From assembly GCF_023631325.1 (NCBI RefSeq), contig NZ_JALQDG010000010.1, positions 102,526 to 166,525 on the forward strand: 64,000 nt of DNA, in the 5' to 3' direction. A model generated the notes under the pieces. The model ran no database searches and was not told the DNA's origin. It saw nothing but the letters and a program-made list of their open reading frames with translations. Position numbers and translations under genes: made by a program. The stretch's first letter is position 1. Each line of letters begins with the position of its first letter. The DNA comes from Caballeronia sp. INDeC2 (GTDB taxonomy: Bacteria; Pseudomonadota; Gammaproteobacteria; Burkholderiales; Burkholderiaceae). Below are positions 20,185-31,226 of this stretch, in pieces.

Positions 20185-20225
20185 AAAAAGGGCGGAGCGA
20201 GCCGCCAGGCTCACCCCGCCCTTTT
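20185..20225 (-). terminator. terminator-like hairpin between infB and rbfA
   Basis: Outer stem 20186-20195 with 20216-20225 (AAAAGGGCGG with its complement), a 3x3 internal loop, inner stem GAGCC/GGCTC. On the minus strand the structure runs into TTTTTGC. It lies inside the rimP-to-truB operon, so it probably acts as a partial terminator or processing site that lowers rbfA-truB relative to infB. Confidence 0.75.
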
Positions 20226-20241
20226 CTCGGCGGCTAGCGCA

Positions 20242-23226
20242 TTACAGTGTGCGAGCCACTTCCGTCACTTCGAAGACTTCGAACTGGTCGCCTTCCACGA
20301 CGTCGCTGAAGTTCTTGATCGACATACCGCACTCGAAGCCCTGACGCACTTCCTTGACGTCGTCCTTGAAGCGCTTGAGCGAATCGAGCTCGCCGGTATG
20401 GATCACGACGTTGTTGCGAATCACGCGCACCGACGAGGAGCGCTTGACGACGCCGTCCGTGACCATACAACCCGCGATCAGGCCGACCTTCGGCACGCGG
20501 ATGACCTGACGCACCTCGACCATGCCCGTCACCGTCTCGCGCTTCTCCGGCGCGAGCATGCCGGACATCGCCGCCTTCACCTCATCCACAGCGTCGTAGA
20601 TGATGTTGTAGTAGCGGATGTCGATGCCGTTCGCCTCGGCCAGCTTGCGGGCTTGCGCGTCCGCACGCGTGTTGAAGCCGATGATGACCGCCTTCGACGC
20701 CGTTGCCAGGTTGACGTCCGATTCGCTGATCGCGCCAACCGCGCTGTGAACGATCTGCACGCGCACTTCGTTGGTCGACAGCTTCTGCAGCGACTGAACC
20801 AGCGCCTCCTGCGAACCTTGCACGTCCGCCTTGACGATGAGCGGCAGGTTTTGCACTTCGCCTTCGCCCATCTGCTCGAGCATGTTTTCGAGCTTGGCGG
20901 CCTGTTGCTTGGCCAGCTTGACGTCGCGGAACTTGCCTTGACGGAACAGCGCGATTTCGCGTGCCTTGCGTTCGTCCGGCAGAACGATGACTTCCTCGCC
21001 CGCCGCCGGCACTTCCGACAGACCCTGGATTTCCACCGGGATCGACGGACCCGCCGTTTTCGTCGGCTTGCCGGTCTCGTCGAGCATCGCGCGGACGCGG
21101 CCATACGCGCTGCCGGCGAGAACCACGTCGCCGCGATTCAGCGTGCCCGACTGCACCAGGATGGTCGCGACCGGACCCTTGCCCTTGTCGAGCTTGGCTT
21201 CGATGACGAGACCCTTTGCGGCTGCCTCGACCGGCGCGGTCAACTCAAGCACTTCGGCTTGCAGCGACACGTTTTCCAGCAGATCGTCGATGCCGCGGCC
21301 GGTCTTCGCCGACACTTCGATGAACGGCGAATCGCCGCCGTACTCTTCCGGCACCACGCCTTCCGCGACGAGCTCCTGCTTCACGCGGTCCGGGTTAGCT
21401 TCCGGCTTGTCGATCTTGTTGATCGCGACGACGATCGGCACGCCGCCCGCCTTCGCGTGGGCGATCGCTTCCTTCGTCTGCGGCATCACGCCGTCATCCG
21501 CCGCGACGACCAGAATGACGATGTCGGTCGCCTTCGCACCGCGTGCACGCATGGCCGTAAAGGCTTCGTGACCCGGCGTGTCGAGGAAGGTGATGACGCC
21601 ACGCGGCGTTTCGACGTGGTACGCGCCGATATGCTGCGTGATGCCGCCCGCTTCGCCCGCCGCCACTTTCGCGCGACGGATGTAGTCCAGCAGCGAGGTC
21701 TTGCCGTGGTCGACGTGACCCATCACGGTGACGACCGGCGGACGCGGCAGCTTCTCTGCCGTGTCTTCCGTCGCTTCGCCTTCGACGAGCAGCGCTTCCG
21801 GATCGTCCAGCTTCGCCGCGACTGCGCGATGGCCCAGTTCCTCGACGACAATCATCGCCGTTTCCTGGTCCAGCACCTGGTTGATCGTGACCATCTGACC
21901 GAGCTTCATCATCACCTTGATGACTTCCGAAGCCTTCACCGACATCTTGTGCGCGAGGTCGGCCACCGAGATGGTTTCCGGCACATGCACTTCACGGATG
22001 ATCGGCTCGGTCGGCGCCTGGAACGTGGTCTGTTCCTGATGCTTGCCACGTCCCTTCGGACCGCCGCGCCAGCCGCGATCGACACCGCCGCTCGAATCGC
22101 CGCGTGTCTTCATGCCGCGGCGCTTGGATGCGTCGTCCTGCTGCCAACCGCCCTTGCCGGCCTTCTTCTTGTCGCCGGCGCCTGCCGGAGCCGTCGACGC
22201 GGGAGCCGGCGCACCGCCTGCGGCCGGCTTCTTCGCCGCCGCCGGACGTGCCGCCTGCGCGCCTTCCGGCTTCGCGGGCTTGTGCAGCGTGCCCTTCGCT
22301 TCGGCGGCCTTCGCCGCTTCCGCCGGCTTCGGTGCGGGCGCGGGTTCCGGCGCCTTCACCTGCGCCTTGCGCGGGGTGTTCATCATTTCGCGGATCGCAC
22401 GTGCTTCGGCTTCCGCCGCCGCACGACGCTTCGCGATGGCTTCCTGCTCCAGACGCGCCTTCTCGGCCTTTGCCTTCGCGTCTTCTTCCGCCTTCTTCGC
22501 GGCTTCACGCTGGGCGGCACGCTCGCTCGCAGCCTTTTCTTCCGCTGCCTTTTCGGCGGCTTCGCGCTGAGCGGTATCGTCCTGCTTCGGTTCCGGCTTC
22601 GCTTCGACTGCCGGCTGCGTGCGGGTTTCCTGACGCGCGGACTGCGCCGCACGCGAGATTTCCGCCGCCTGTGCGGCAGCCGCCGCCCGGCGCGCTGCTT
22701 CCTCTTCCTGCTTTCTGCGCTCGGCTTCCGCCGCTTCCTCGCGGGCGCGGCGCTCGGCTTCCTCGCGCTCAAGCTTCGCCTGTTGCTCCTTCAGCTCACG
22801 CTCTTCGCGCTCGAGCTGCTCGGCGGCGCGACGCGCTTCTTCCTCGCGGCGCTGCAGTTCTGCCTCGTCGACTTCCGGCTCTTCGACGTGATTCGGCGCT
22901 GCCTCGGCCTGTTCGACGCCGGGTTCGTCACGTTTCACGAAAACACGCTTTTTGCGCACCTCGACCTGAATGGTGCGAGCTTTACCCGTTGCGTCGGATT
23001 GCTTGATTTCCGACGTATGCCGGCGGGTCAAAGTGATCTTGCGCTTGTCGGCGTCGGCGGAACCGTGCGACTTGCGCAAATGATCGAGCAGACGCGCCTT
23101 GTCCGTTTCGGACAGGTCGTCGTTCGCGCTCGCTTTCTGGACGCCTGCCGCCTGCAACTGCTCGAGCAGGACGCCCGCAGGCATTTTGAGTTCCGCGGCA
23201 AATTGGGCTACGTTGTTACTCGCCAT
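20242..23226 (-). CDS. infB: translation initiation factor IF-2
   Basis: A 994-residue IF-2, the GTPase that brings fMet-tRNA to the 30S subunit. An N-terminal IF2_N domain ([22 protein letters not shown]) is followed by a long charged coiled-coil rich in Glu/Ala/Arg (about residues 120-300), an Ala/Pro/Lys-rich linker, a second IF2_N-like domain ([21 protein letters not shown]), and the G domain with [24 protein letters not shown] and NKIDKPEA. The C-terminal fMet-tRNA-binding domains are complete. It lies 93 bases after nusA. Confidence 0.97.
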   Translation of the reverse strand: MASNNVAQFAAELKMPAGVLLEQLQAAGVQKASANDDLSETDKARLLDHLRKSHGSADADKRKITLTRRHTSEIKQSDATGKARTIQVEVRKKRVFVKRDEPGVEQAEAAPNHVEEPEVDEAELQRREEEARRAAEQLEREERELKEQQAKLEREEAERRAREEAAEAERRKQEEEAARRAAAAAQAAEISRAAQSARQETRTQPAVEAKPEPKQDDTAQREAAEKAAEEKAASERAAQREAAKKAEEDAKAKAEKARLEQEAIAKRRAAAEAEARAIREMMNTPRKAQVKAPEPAPAPKPAEAAKAAEAKGTLHKPAKPEGAQAARPAAAKKPAAGGAPAPASTAPAGAGDKKKAGKGGWQQDDASKRRGMKTRGDSSGGVDRGWRGGPKGRGKHQEQTTFQAPTEPIIREVHVPETISVADLAHKMSVKASEVIKVMMKLGQMVTINQVLDQETAMIVVEELGHRAVAAKLDDPEALLVEGEATEDTAEKLPRPPVVTVMGHVDHGKTSLLDYIRRAKVAAGEAGGITQHIGAYHVETPRGVITFLDTPGHEAFTAMRARGAKATDIVILVVAADDGVMPQTKEAIAHAKAGGVPIVVAINKIDKPEANPDRVKQELVAEGVVPEEYGGDSPFIEVSAKTGRGIDDLLENVSLQAEVLELTAPVEAAAKGLVIEAKLDKGKGPVATILVQSGTLNRGDVVLAGSAYGRVRAMLDETGKPTKTAGPSIPVEIQGLSEVPAAGEEVIVLPDERKAREIALFRQGKFRDVKLAKQQAAKLENMLEQMGEGEVQNLPLIVKADVQGSQEALVQSLQKLSTNEVRVQIVHSAVGAISESDVNLATASKAVIIGFNTRADAQARKLAEANGIDIRYYNIIYDAVDEVKAAMSGMLAPEKRETVTGMVEVRQVIRVPKVGLIAGCMVTDGVVKRSSSVRVIRNNVVIHTGELDSLKRFKDDVKEVRQGFECGMSIKNFSDVVEGDQFEVFEVTEVARTL

Positions 23227-23319
23227 TCATTCCTCTTGATGCAAGGACAGATCCTTGCGGTTAGATCGGGGTCACGCGGCCAGACAGGCCGCCAAATATC
23301 AGTGCGCCATGGTCATTTC

Positions 23320-24795
23320 TCACTGGAACCAGTGTTCACGTGCTTTCATGATCAACGCCTTAGCGGCATCCTCTTCCATACCGGTCATTTCGACCAGTTC
23401 ATCGACTGCCAGCTCCGCGAGGTCGTCGCGGGTCTGAATCTGGTGCTCCGCGAGCTTTGCAAGCAGCTCGTTGTCCATGCCATCGAGGCTCTTCAAATCG
23501 AGCGCGACGCCTTCCACTTTCTCTTCGTTGGCGATCGCCATCGTGAGCAGCGCGTCGCGCGATCGGTTGCGCAGTTCGTGCACGGTGTCTTCGTCGAAGG
23601 CTTCGATTTCGAGCATTTCGTTGAGCGGCACGTAGGCGATTTCTTCGAGGCTCGTAAAGCCTTCGTCGATCAGGATGTCGGCGACTTCCTCGTCCACATC
23701 CAGACGCGCCATGAACAGGTCGCGCAACTTGCCACGCTCTTCGTTCTGTTTCAACGCCGACTCGTCCGGCGTCATGATATTGATTTGCCAGCCGGTGAGT
23801 TCGCTCGCGAGTCTCACGTTCTGGCCGGCTCGGCCAATGGCGACGGCGAGCTCGTTCTCGTCCACGACGACGTCCATCGAGTGTTTTTCTTCATCGACGA
23901 CGATCGACTGGACGGCTGCCGGCGCGAGGGCGCCGATCACGAACTGCGCGGGATCTTCCGACCATAGCACGATGTCGACGTTCTCGCCACCGAGCTCGTT
24001 GCGCACGGCCTGCACACGCGAACCGCGGATGCCGACGCACGTGCCGATCGGGTCGATGCGCTTGTCGTAGGCGATCACCCCGATTTTCGCACGCACGCCC
24101 GGATCGCGCGCGGCCGCCTTGATTTCCAGCAGGCCCTGTTCGATTTCCGGCACTTCCAGTTCGAAGAGCTTCATCAGGAACTCGGGCGCCGTGCGCGAGA
24201 GTTCGATCTGCGGACCGCGCGCGGTGCGGTCGACCTTCGCGATGTAGGCGCGCACGCGGTCGCCCACGCGCAGGTTTTCCTTCGGAATCAGCTGGTCGCG
24301 GCGCAGCAGCGCTTCGACGCGGCCCGACTCGACGATGAAATTGCCCTTGTCCAGGCGCTTCACCGAGCCGGTCATGATCTTTTCGCCGCGCTCGAGGAAG
24401 TCGTTCAGGATCTGCTCGCGCTCGGCGTCGCGCACCTTCTGCAGAATGACCTGCTTGGCGGCCTGCGCGCCGATGCGGCCGAACTCGATCGACGGAATCG
24501 GCTCCTCGATGAAGTCGTCCACCTCTGCGTCGGGCTTCTGCTCCTTCGCTTCGAACAGCAGGATTTCCTGATCAGGCTCTTGCAGGCCAGCCTCGTCCGG
24601 CACGACGCGCCAGCGTCGGAAGGTTTCATGCTCGCCGCTCTCACGGTCGATCGCGACGCGGATATCCACGTCTTCTTCGAAGAGCTTCTTCGTTGCGGAA
24701 GCAAGCGCAGCTTCCAGCGCTGCGTACACGACGTCCTTGTTGACGTTCTTTTCGCGTGCCAGCGCATCCGCCAGCATCAATACTTCGCGACTCAT
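23320..24795 (-). CDS. nusA: transcription termination/antitermination protein NusA
   Basis: A 491-residue NusA. Domains in order are the RNA polymerase-binding N-terminal domain ([18 protein letters not shown]), S1, KH1 and KH2 ([41 protein letters not shown]), and two acidic C-terminal repeats typical of proteobacterial NusA. Its start overlaps the rimP stop by 4 bases (ATGA). NusA modulates pausing, termination and rRNA antitermination, and may feed back on its own operon, which here has an attenuator-like leader. Confidence 0.97.
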   Translation of the reverse strand: MSREVLMLADALAREKNVNKDVVYAALEAALASATKKLFEEDVDIRVAIDRESGEHETFRRWRVVPDEAGLQEPDQEILLFEAKEQKPDAEVDDFIEEPIPSIEFGRIGAQAAKQVILQKVRDAEREQILNDFLERGEKIMTGSVKRLDKGNFIVESGRVEALLRRDQLIPKENLRVGDRVRAYIAKVDRTARGPQIELSRTAPEFLMKLFELEVPEIEQGLLEIKAAARDPGVRAKIGVIAYDKRIDPIGTCVGIRGSRVQAVRNELGGENVDIVLWSEDPAQFVIGALAPAAVQSIVVDEEKHSMDVVVDENELAVAIGRAGQNVRLASELTGWQINIMTPDESALKQNEERGKLRDLFMARLDVDEEVADILIDEGFTSLEEIAYVPLNEMLEIEAFDEDTVHELRNRSRDALLTMAIANEEKVEGVALDLKSLDGMDNELLAKLAEHQIQTRDDLAELAVDELVEMTGMEEDAAKALIMKAREHWFQ

Positions 24796-25250
24796 TGTTT
24801 GCGGCTCCTAAAATCAACCTTGGGGACGAGACGTGCTTTATCGAGGTCCGCGAGCGTGAAATCGAGCATCGCGGCGCCGTCCTTCCCTTCAAATTCCAAT
24901 CCGATCGTTTCGCCGTTAGGGGCGTGCAAGATGCCACGGAACGATTTGCGCCCGTCCAGCGGCTTTTTCAACGTGATGGAGACTTCGCTCCCCGCGAAGC
25001 GCTCGAAATCCGCCAGCTTCTTGAGCGGGCGATCGAGCCCCGGCGACGATACTTCGAGCCGGTCGTACTCGATATTCTCGACTTCGAGCAAATATTGGAG
25101 CTGGCGCGTGACCTTCTCGCAGTCTTCGATGGCGATACCAGCCGGCTGGTCGATATAGACACGCAACATGCCGCCTCCCGAACGCTCGAGATCGACAAGC
25201 TCGTAGCCCAGGCCCGAGACCGTGGTTTCTATCAATTCCGTCAGTTGCAC
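24792..25250 (-). CDS. rimP: ribosome maturation factor RimP
   Basis: A 152-residue factor for 30S assembly. Motifs are [19 protein letters not shown] at the N terminus, [40 protein letters not shown] and a C-terminal SH3-like domain ending [12 protein letters not shown] chose the GTG at 25250: GGAG lies 6-7 bases upstream and the family normally begins with (M)QLTELIE. Longer in-frame starts have no such support. It is the first gene of the operon and overlaps nusA by 4 bases. Confidence 0.95.
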   Translation of the reverse strand: MQLTELIETTVSGLGYELVDLERSGGGMLRVYIDQPAGIAIEDCEKVTRQLQYLLEVENIEYDRLEVSSPGLDRPLKKLADFERFAGSEVSITLKKPLDGRKSFRGILHAPNGETIGLEFEGKDGAAMLDFTLADLDKARLVPKVDFRSRKQ

Positions 25251-25352
25251 AGTAACTCCAAGGTGTTTCGCGCGCTCCACGCCAAACACCTGCGAGCGAG
25301 CGCCTTCATGCGGGCGCGCACCCCTGCTCCCGAGATGCCGAACCGAAAAGCC

Positions 25353-25377
25353 AAAAAAAAATGGGCGCAACGCCCAT
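25353..25377 (-). terminator. intrinsic terminator in the rimP leader
   Basis: A 7-bp GC-rich stem (25361-25367 with 25371-25377, arms ATGGGCG and its complement) with a 3-base loop and, on the minus strand, nine T residues. It lies 240 bases after the rluB stop and 103 bases before rimP, and downstream of a good promoter (25436-25464). It can therefore end rluB transcripts and also act as an attenuator for rimP-nusA-infB. Confidence 0.85.
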
Positions 25378-25390
25378 CTTCTTCAACCAG

Positions 25391-25464
25391 GTCGCACCCG
25401 GGCAGCGAAAAAACTACGTGCCCAGCGACTTCGTGATTTTAGCCATTTTTCAGGACAAACGCAA
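25391..25464 (-). promoter_or_regulatory. rimP-nusA operon promoter and 5' leader hairpin
   Basis: On the minus strand TTGCGT (25464-25459), a 17-base spacer and TAAAAT (25441-25436) form a promoter with a predicted start near 25429. The transcript would begin with a hairpin: GUCGC (25429-25425) with GCGAC (25395-25391), and GGGCA with UGCCC inside it. Its inner arms are complementary to the arms of the terminator hairpin just downstream, so the two structures could compete. Confidence 0.6.
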
Positions 25465-25617
25465 ACGTAACGCACTCTTTCAGCCCTGATGGGCCTAGCT
25501 TCACGTCGATTCGTCTTTCGCGATTCCTGAAGCGCCATGCGCATGTTTTGTCGCCGCCGGAAGCAGGTGTGAAGCATCACAGCCGGTTCCCGGCGACGTC
25601 TTTGCGTAATGCGACGC

Positions 25618-27513
25618 TCAACGGCCGCGTGAGCGATTGCGCGCACCGCGTCCGGCGCCGCCGCCGGCCTTGCCCTGCGCCGCACCCGCGCCCTGCTGTG
25701 CACCGCCCTGGCGATTTCCGCGCGGGGCATTACCGCCCGCGGCGCGCTTGCCCGGACCGCCCATGCCCTGCGTCGCGCCTTGCGGACGAGCGCCGCGCGG
25801 ACCCGGCCGGCCGCCGCCGTTCGCACGATTGCCGTTCGGCTCGTTGCCCATGCGGTTGCCGTTCGCTTCGCGGCCGCCGCGACGGCCCATGCCGCCCGCG
25901 CCCGCGTTGCCCGCGCCCGTGCTGCCGCCGAATCCGCCCATGCCGCCGAGCCCGAAGCCGCCCGCCGCGCCGCCCGGCTGACCGCGCCGCCCGCCGCGCC
26001 CCGGCGTCTGCTGCTGAGTCATGCGCGAGTGCGAACTCAGCACCGGTTCGCGGGTGATGAAGCCCATCGACGTCTGCATCGGATCGGGTTGCACGCGCGG
26101 CGCCGCGCTGCGTCCGCCCTTCTCGGCCGTCGGCAGCTTCAGTCCGACCGACTCCATCAGGCTGCGCACCTGATTGTCTTCGAGCTCTTCCCAGCGACCG
26201 CGCTTCAGGCCACGCGGAAGCGCGATCGGACCGTGACGCGTGCGGATCAGGCGGCTCACCATCAGGCCCGCCGCCTCGAACATGCGGCGCACTTCGCGAT
26301 TTCGGCCCTCGGCCAGCGCGACGTGATACCAATGGTTCGTGCCTTCGCCGCCGCCGTCCTGAATGCGCAGGAAGTTGGCGGGACCGTCGTCGAGTTCGAC
26401 GCCCTTCAGAAGCTTCTGCTTCATCGCCTCCGACAACTGGCCGACCACGCGCACCGCATATTCGCGCTCGACGCTGTAGCGCGGATGCATGAAGCGGTTC
26501 GCCAGATCGCCCGACGTCGTGAGCAGCAGGAGGCCTTCCGTATTGAAGTCGAGACGGCCGACCGCGAGCCATTTGGCGGTTTTCATCGACGGCAGCTTGT
26601 CGAACACGGACGGACGGCCTTCCGGGTCCGCGTGGCTGACGATCTCGCCCGTCGGCTTGTGATAGAGCAGGACGCGCGGCGGCTTGCTCGCGAGCTTGCG
26701 CTTGAGCGGCTTGCCGTTGATGCGCACCTGATCGGTCGGCATGATGCGCTGGCCAATATGCGCCGGTTCGCCATTCACCGACACGCGGCCGGCGATGATC
26801 AGTTCTTCCATGTCGCGGCGCGAGCCCATGCCCGCGTCGGCGAGCACTTTGTGCAGCTTCGGTGCGTCGTCGTCCGGCTCCAGCACGCGCTTTTGCTGCG
26901 GGGCGTTGCGGCCGCGTCGCAGCATTGGCGCGCGCACGCCGCCCGAACCGTTGTCGGCGTCGAAGGCGGGCGAGGTCACGTAGGCGAACACGTCGTCGAC
27001 GGCGGCAGCGGCCGCGCTCTCGACCGTCGCGGGTCCCGAATCGTTGCGCTTGCCGCGCTTTTGCTGCGGCGGGTTCTTGCGCCGTCCGCCTTCGCGCGGC
27101 GCGGGCGCGGCGGCCTGCGCGACCGGTTCCCCTGCCGCTTCGACACCTGCTTCACTCGTCTCGGCGCGCGCGTTCTTGCGGCCGCGGGGACTTGCCCCTT
27201 CGCTCTTGCGCGGCTTCGCACTCGGGTCCTTGCGCGGCGTGCGGACGTGCGCGGCGGCGACGCCATCGGGCGGCGTCTCGTTCATCGCGCCCGGCGCGCC
27301 TTCGCCGTCCTTGGTCTTCGCGACAGCGCGACGCCGTGCGATCAGGCTGCGCGGCCCGCGGCGCAGTCCGCGGCGCGGACGGTCCTCGCCCTCGCCGCCT
27401 TCATCGGCGCGCTCGGCGCGCGTGCGTTCGCCGGCATCGGCCGACTCGGGTGCGTCGGCGGCATGCGCCGGACGCGCGGATTCAGGCGAATCGCTGTCGT
27501 GGGAGTGTGTCAA
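25618..27513 (-). CDS. rluB: 23S rRNA pseudouridine synthase RluB with long disordered tails
   Basis: A 631-residue RsuA/RluB-family enzyme. The catalytic core (about residues 215-465) has an S4 domain ([21 protein letters not shown]) and the active-site motif [19 protein letters not shown]. Before it lie about 215 residues rich in Ala/Arg/Glu/Pro, and after it about 155 residues rich in Gly/Arg/Asn with RGG-like repeats ([23 protein letters not shown]). The usual enzyme is 250-320 residues. The start is a TTG at 27513 with GAGG 6 bases before it. It follows scpB. The tails probably bind RNA or are unstructured; this is inference. Confidence 0.92.
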   Translation of the reverse strand: MTHSHDSDSPESARPAHAADAPESADAGERTRAERADEGGEGEDRPRRGLRRGPRSLIARRRAVAKTKDGEGAPGAMNETPPDGVAAAHVRTPRKDPSAKPRKSEGASPRGRKNARAETSEAGVEAAGEPVAQAAAPAPREGGRRKNPPQQKRGKRNDSGPATVESAAAAAVDDVFAYVTSPAFDADNGSGGVRAPMLRRGRNAPQQKRVLEPDDDAPKLHKVLADAGMGSRRDMEELIIAGRVSVNGEPAHIGQRIMPTDQVRINGKPLKRKLASKPPRVLLYHKPTGEIVSHADPEGRPSVFDKLPSMKTAKWLAVGRLDFNTEGLLLLTTSGDLANRFMHPRYSVEREYAVRVVGQLSEAMKQKLLKGVELDDGPANFLRIQDGGGEGTNHWYHVALAEGRNREVRRMFEAAGLMVSRLIRTRHGPIALPRGLKRGRWEELEDNQVRSLMESVGLKLPTAEKGGRSAAPRVQPDPMQTSMGFITREPVLSSHSRMTQQQTPGRGGRRGQPGGAAGGFGLGGMGGFGGSTGAGNAGAGGMGRRGGREANGNRMGNEPNGNRANGGGRPGPRGARPQGATQGMGGPGKRAAGGNAPRGNRQGGAQQGAGAAQGKAGGGAGRGARNRSRGR

Positions 27514-27643
27514 AACAACCTCAAATGTCGAATCGCGCGCCCGTCGCGGGCGCGTCTAAAAATCCGCTGATCGGTCCGGCTGGTCGTCTCGAAATGATCT
27601 TTTTGGAGAGCCGGGTTGCGAGATCAGGGGCCTTGCAATTGCG

Positions 27644-28627
27644 TCAGGCGCGGCGCGCCTTCGGTTCTTCGGAGTCGTCGTCCAGTTCTGCGTCGTTCGA
27701 TGGACTCGCGTCTCGTTCCGCGTCTCGCCCTTCTTCACGCGACATCGACACGGGTGCGTCGTGCGCGGTGTTCAGCGACTGCGCGTGAATCCCGGACGGC
27801 AATGCGACGCGCTCATCCAGCGCATCCGCATGTTCCGTTTCGGGCCTTTCCTGCTGTCCTTCTGCCTGTTCCTGCTTGACCGAAACCTCGGCGGCGCCCT
27901 CATCGCCGCCGGATGCTTCGGTTTCGACGGCTTCGTCCGATTGCACCGCTTCAACGGCGTTGACCGGCGCGGCGGCATCGTGTTCCCCGTTATTCGTCGC
28001 GTCCGTCGCTTCCGGTACGTCCTGCGTCTGAGCGCTGGTCGGCTGCGCGTCCCCGGCGATGCTGTCGGGAAATTCGATCGAATGCTGCGCGAGCAGCGAT
28101 GCTTCGAGTTGCGCCGCCGGATTATCCAACGCGGGCAGTTCGTCGAGCGCGGTCAGGCCGAGGTCGTCGAGAAACTGCTTGGTCGTCGCGTACAGCGCCG
28201 GGCGGCCCGGCACGTCGCGATGACCGATCACCTCGATCCAGCCGCGATCTTCCAGTTGCTTCACGACCTGCGTATTCACCGTCACGCCGCGAATCTCTTC
28301 GATATCGCCCCGCGTCACCGGCTGCCGATACGCAATGATCGCGAGCGTTTCGAGTACGGCCCGCGAATACCTGGGCGGTTTTTCCGGATGCAGCCGATCG
28401 AGATAGCCCCGCATTGCGGGCTTGCTCTGAAAGCGCCAGCCCGAGGCGAGCGCGACGAGTTCGACGCCGCGTCCCGACCAGTCGGCCTTGAGCGCTTCGA
28501 GCAACGTGCGAACGGTATCCGCCGAAATGTCGTCGGCGAACAGCTTGCGCAATTCATTCAGCCTCAGCGGTTCCTGCGCGCAAATCAAGGCAGTCTCGAG
28601 GACGATCTTCGCCTCTTGGGTATTCAT
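27644..28627 (-). CDS. scpB: segregation and condensation protein ScpB
   Basis: A 327-residue ScpB, the winged-helix subunit that joins ScpA and SMC in chromosome condensation. The core is in the first 185 residues: [58 protein letters not shown] and [20 protein letters not shown] are diagnostic. The last 140 residues are acidic, Glu/Ala-rich and low in complexity, longer than in most ScpB proteins. scpA is not adjacent. It lies 130 bases upstream of rluB on the same strand, the usual pairing. Confidence 0.95.
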   Translation of the reverse strand: MNTQEAKIVLETALICAQEPLRLNELRKLFADDISADTVRTLLEALKADWSGRGVELVALASGWRFQSKPAMRGYLDRLHPEKPPRYSRAVLETLAIIAYRQPVTRGDIEEIRGVTVNTQVVKQLEDRGWIEVIGHRDVPGRPALYATTKQFLDDLGLTALDELPALDNPAAQLEASLLAQHSIEFPDSIAGDAQPTSAQTQDVPEATDATNNGEHDAAAPVNAVEAVQSDEAVETEASGGDEGAAEVSVKQEQAEGQQERPETEHADALDERVALPSGIHAQSLNTAHDAPVSMSREEGRDAERDASPSNDAELDDDSEEPKARRA

Positions 28628-28968
28628 GCAGCTTGGGTCAACCCTGTATGGTCAATGATTCAATTCAAAATCGGGCTTGCGCAGGACCGAACGCCACCAA
28701 ACCGGTGCGAACGATAAAGCTGGACGCGGAGTTTCAAGACGCGCTCGCCCGATTGTAATCGGTCATATTGATTGGGAGCACGCACCGGGGAGAGGCGGTA
28801 TTGGGCGATCGGTGAGCGAATCGCCGGGCCATCCCAGCCGGACGAGGTGGCGCTTTCATAGGCGAAAGCGCGTGACTGAGCGCCATATTACGCAAAAACA
28901 ACCGGGGCGTAAAGGTGATCGCTTAATCCGCGGCGGAACTCACTCGACGCGGTCCCGCACGCCACGGC
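28628..28968. other. intergenic region scpB-aminotransferase
   Basis: About 340 bases with no convincing gene; frames on both strands here lack an SD and a recognisable product. One 8-bp stem-loop (28850-28857 with 28864-28871, loop ATAGGC) lies 112 bases after the aminotransferase stop. It has no T-run, so it is only a possible transcript end. The scpB promoter should be in the part near 28640-28700. Confidence 0.55.
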
Positions 28969-30204
28969 TCATGCGACGGCGCGCGCCGCGAGGAAGCGCT
29001 GCAAACGCTCGACGCCCGCGTCGAGCCGCGCCGGATCGCACGCGTAGCACCAGCGCACGAAGCCTTCGCCTTCCGGACCGAACGCGCTACCCGGCGCGAG
29101 CCCGAGACCGGCTTCGCGCACGAGCGACTTGCATAAGTCGAGACTATTCCGCGCGCCCGGCAGCGAGAAGAAGAGATACATCGCGCCGTCCGGAGCACGG
29201 ACGTCGACGCCTTCGATCGTCCGCAGCGCCTTCACCAGATGGTCGCGGCTCGCGCGCAAATCGCCGACGAGCGTCTGAGTAAAATGCTCGCCCTCTTCCA
29301 CCGCGACGATGCCCGCCTGCTGCACGAACGACGGCGCGCACGAGGTGTTGTATTCGACGAGCTTGCCGAGATCGTCCATCAGCTGCGTCGGCGCAACGAG
29401 CCAGCCGAGACGCCAGCCGGTCATCAGCCATGCCTTCGAAAACGAATTCACCGCGATCACGCGTTCGTCGCGCGCGGCGAGATCGAGAAAGGAAGGTGCG
29501 ACATGCGCGCCATCGCCGTAATAGAGACGCTCGTAGACTTCGTCCGCGACGATCCAGATGCCGTGACGGCGGCAATGCTCCAGCACGGTGCGTTGCTGCT
29601 CGCGCGTCATCGTCCAGCCGGTCGGGTTGTTCGGCGAGTTGATCATCAGCATGCGCGTGTCCGGCGTGAGCGCGGCGAGCAGGCGATCGAGATCGAGCGT
29701 CCAGCCGTGCGCGCCGTAAGTCAGCGAGACCGTGGCGACATGTGCGCCGAGGATCTTCGGTATTTCGACGAGATTCGGCCAAAGCGGCGTCACCGCGACG
29801 ACCCGATCGCCCGCGCCGACGACGAGCTGCGCCGCGAGCATCAGCGCATTCACGCCGGCGCTGGTGACGGCGATATGCGCGGGCGACGTCGCGCCGTGCA
29901 GCGCGCTCACGTAGCGACCGAGCGACTCGCGCAGCGGTCCGATGCCGAGATTGTGCGTGTAGAAGGTAGCGCCGTCGGCGAGCGCGCGGCTTGCGGCGTC
30001 GCGAATGAACTGCGGCGTCACGCGATCCGATTCGCCGAACCAGAACGGCAGCACGTCGGGTACGCCGAAGCCGGCGTTCGCGACCTCGCGAATCTGCGAC
30101 GGCCTCAACGCGCGCACCGCGTCGCGCGCATTCGGCGCACCGGATCCGTGCACGCCGGCCAGTTGGCTCAGTTCGCTGATCACCGCTCCTTCCGACTCGC
30201 TCAT
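28969..30204 (-). CDS. class I/II pyridoxal-phosphate aminotransferase
   Basis: A 411-residue fold-type I PLP enzyme of the aspartate/aromatic aminotransferase group. The PLP lysine is in VNSFSKAWLMTGWRLGW (about residue 245); the cofactor-binding Asn and Asp-Tyr are in NSPNNPTGW and ADEVYERLYYG; a conserved Arg for the substrate carboxylate is near the C terminus in EGFVRWCYA. I take the ATG at 30204; an in-frame start 93 bases upstream would overlap the LysR gene. It follows the LysR gene by 73 bases and is probably cotranscribed with it. The amino acid substrate is not determinable here. Confidence 0.9.
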   Translation of the reverse strand: MSESEGAVISELSQLAGVHGSGAPNARDAVRALRPSQIREVANAGFGVPDVLPFWFGESDRVTPQFIRDAASRALADGATFYTHNLGIGPLRESLGRYVSALHGATSPAHIAVTSAGVNALMLAAQLVVGAGDRVVAVTPLWPNLVEIPKILGAHVATVSLTYGAHGWTLDLDRLLAALTPDTRMLMINSPNNPTGWTMTREQQRTVLEHCRRHGIWIVADEVYERLYYGDGAHVAPSFLDLAARDERVIAVNSFSKAWLMTGWRLGWLVAPTQLMDDLGKLVEYNTSCAPSFVQQAGIVAVEEGEHFTQTLVGDLRASRDHLVKALRTIEGVDVRAPDGAMYLFFSLPGARNSLDLCKSLVREAGLGLAPGSAFGPEGEGFVRWCYACDPARLDAGVERLQRFLAARAVA

Positions 30205-30277
30205 CGCTCGCCCCGTCGTCTTGTCTAAAAAATTGCAGTCTAACGCGCGCGCTGCGTTTTCGAGACGGCCGACCAGC

Positions 30278-31192
30278 CTATACGAGGTCTTCCGCACGCC
30301 GCGGCAGCGATGCGATCACCGACCAGACCGATTCCGCCGCCGGCGAGAGCGAACGGTCGCGCCGGCGCACGAGTTCCACGGTGCGCTCGGCGCGCGGTTC
30401 GAGCGGCAAAGCCACGAGCGACGAATCGGCCGGCAGCGGCAGGGCCAGCCACGGCAACACGCTCACGCCGACGCCCGCCTCCACGAGCCCGAACACCGTC
30501 GCCGAATGGCCGAGCTCCTGCACCACTTGCGCTTGAACGCCGTGCTCCTGCATCACGGCATCGATGATCGGCCGGCTGCCGGATGCGTAGTCGAGCATCA
30601 CGAGCCGCTCGTCCGCGAGCGCATCCCACGGCACCGCTGCCTCGCGCCCGAGCCGATGATCGCGCCGCGCGACGAGACAGAACGAATCGGTCATCACGGG
30701 CTCGCCGTACAGTTCTTCGGAAGAAAACGGTCCGATCACCACGCCGAAATCGACTTCGCCCGACTTGACCTTGCGCAGGACGTCGGACTGGACGTCATCG
30801 CGCAGGCTCAGGGTGATGAGCGGAAATTGCTGCAGACACGACGCGATTACGCGCGGCATCAGCCGGCACGCGACAGTCGGACTCGCCGCGACTATCACCC
30901 GCCCGCGACGCTGCTCGCCGAGATCGCGCACTTCGCGCAGCGCCTCGTCGAGATCCGCCAGCAGACGCGACACGGTGCCGACGAGATTCGCGCCCACGTC
31001 GGTCAGGAGCACTTCGCGCGTCGTCCGGTCGATCAGCTTGAGGCCGATTTCTCCTTCCAGTTCGCGCACACAGCGACTGACCGCCGACTGAGTGAGGCCG
31101 ATCTCATCGCCCGCGCGGCTGAAACTGCGCAGTCTGGACACTTCGATGAAGACGCGCAGTTGCCGCAACGTCACGTTCAATGGCGCGTTCAT
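30278..31192 (-). CDS. LysR family transcriptional regulator
   Basis: A 304-residue LysR regulator. The N-terminal winged helix is LRQLRVFIEVSRLRSFSRAG with the recognition part LTQSAVSRCVRELEGEIG, then a linker helix and a periplasmic-binding-protein-like effector domain (from RGRVIVAASPTVACRL). It lies immediately upstream of the aminotransferase in the same direction, which is unusual for LysR genes that regulate a divergent neighbour; here it probably regulates its own operon. The target pathway is unknown. Confidence 0.92.
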   Translation of the reverse strand: MNAPLNVTLRQLRVFIEVSRLRSFSRAGDEIGLTQSAVSRCVRELEGEIGLKLIDRTTREVLLTDVGANLVGTVSRLLADLDEALREVRDLGEQRRGRVIVAASPTVACRLMPRVIASCLQQFPLITLSLRDDVQSDVLRKVKSGEVDFGVVIGPFSSEELYGEPVMTDSFCLVARRDHRLGREAAVPWDALADERLVMLDYASGSRPIIDAVMQEHGVQAQVVQELGHSATVFGLVEAGVGVSVLPWLALPLPADSSLVALPLEPRAERTVELVRRRDRSLSPAAESVWSVIASLPRRAEDLV

Positions 31193-31226
31193 TCATTAGG
31201 TTCATCAATCGACCGGTTTCATGCGC

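Noticed and set aside
20398..23967. 1189-codon open frame on the plus strand opposite infB/nusA
   Set aside because: It is antisense to two certain genes; the product is Arg/His/Leu-rich shadow sequence from high-GC codon bias, with no domains.
28677..29282. 201-codon plus-strand frame at scpB/aminotransferase
   Set aside because: Arg-rich, overlaps the aminotransferase antisense, no SD.
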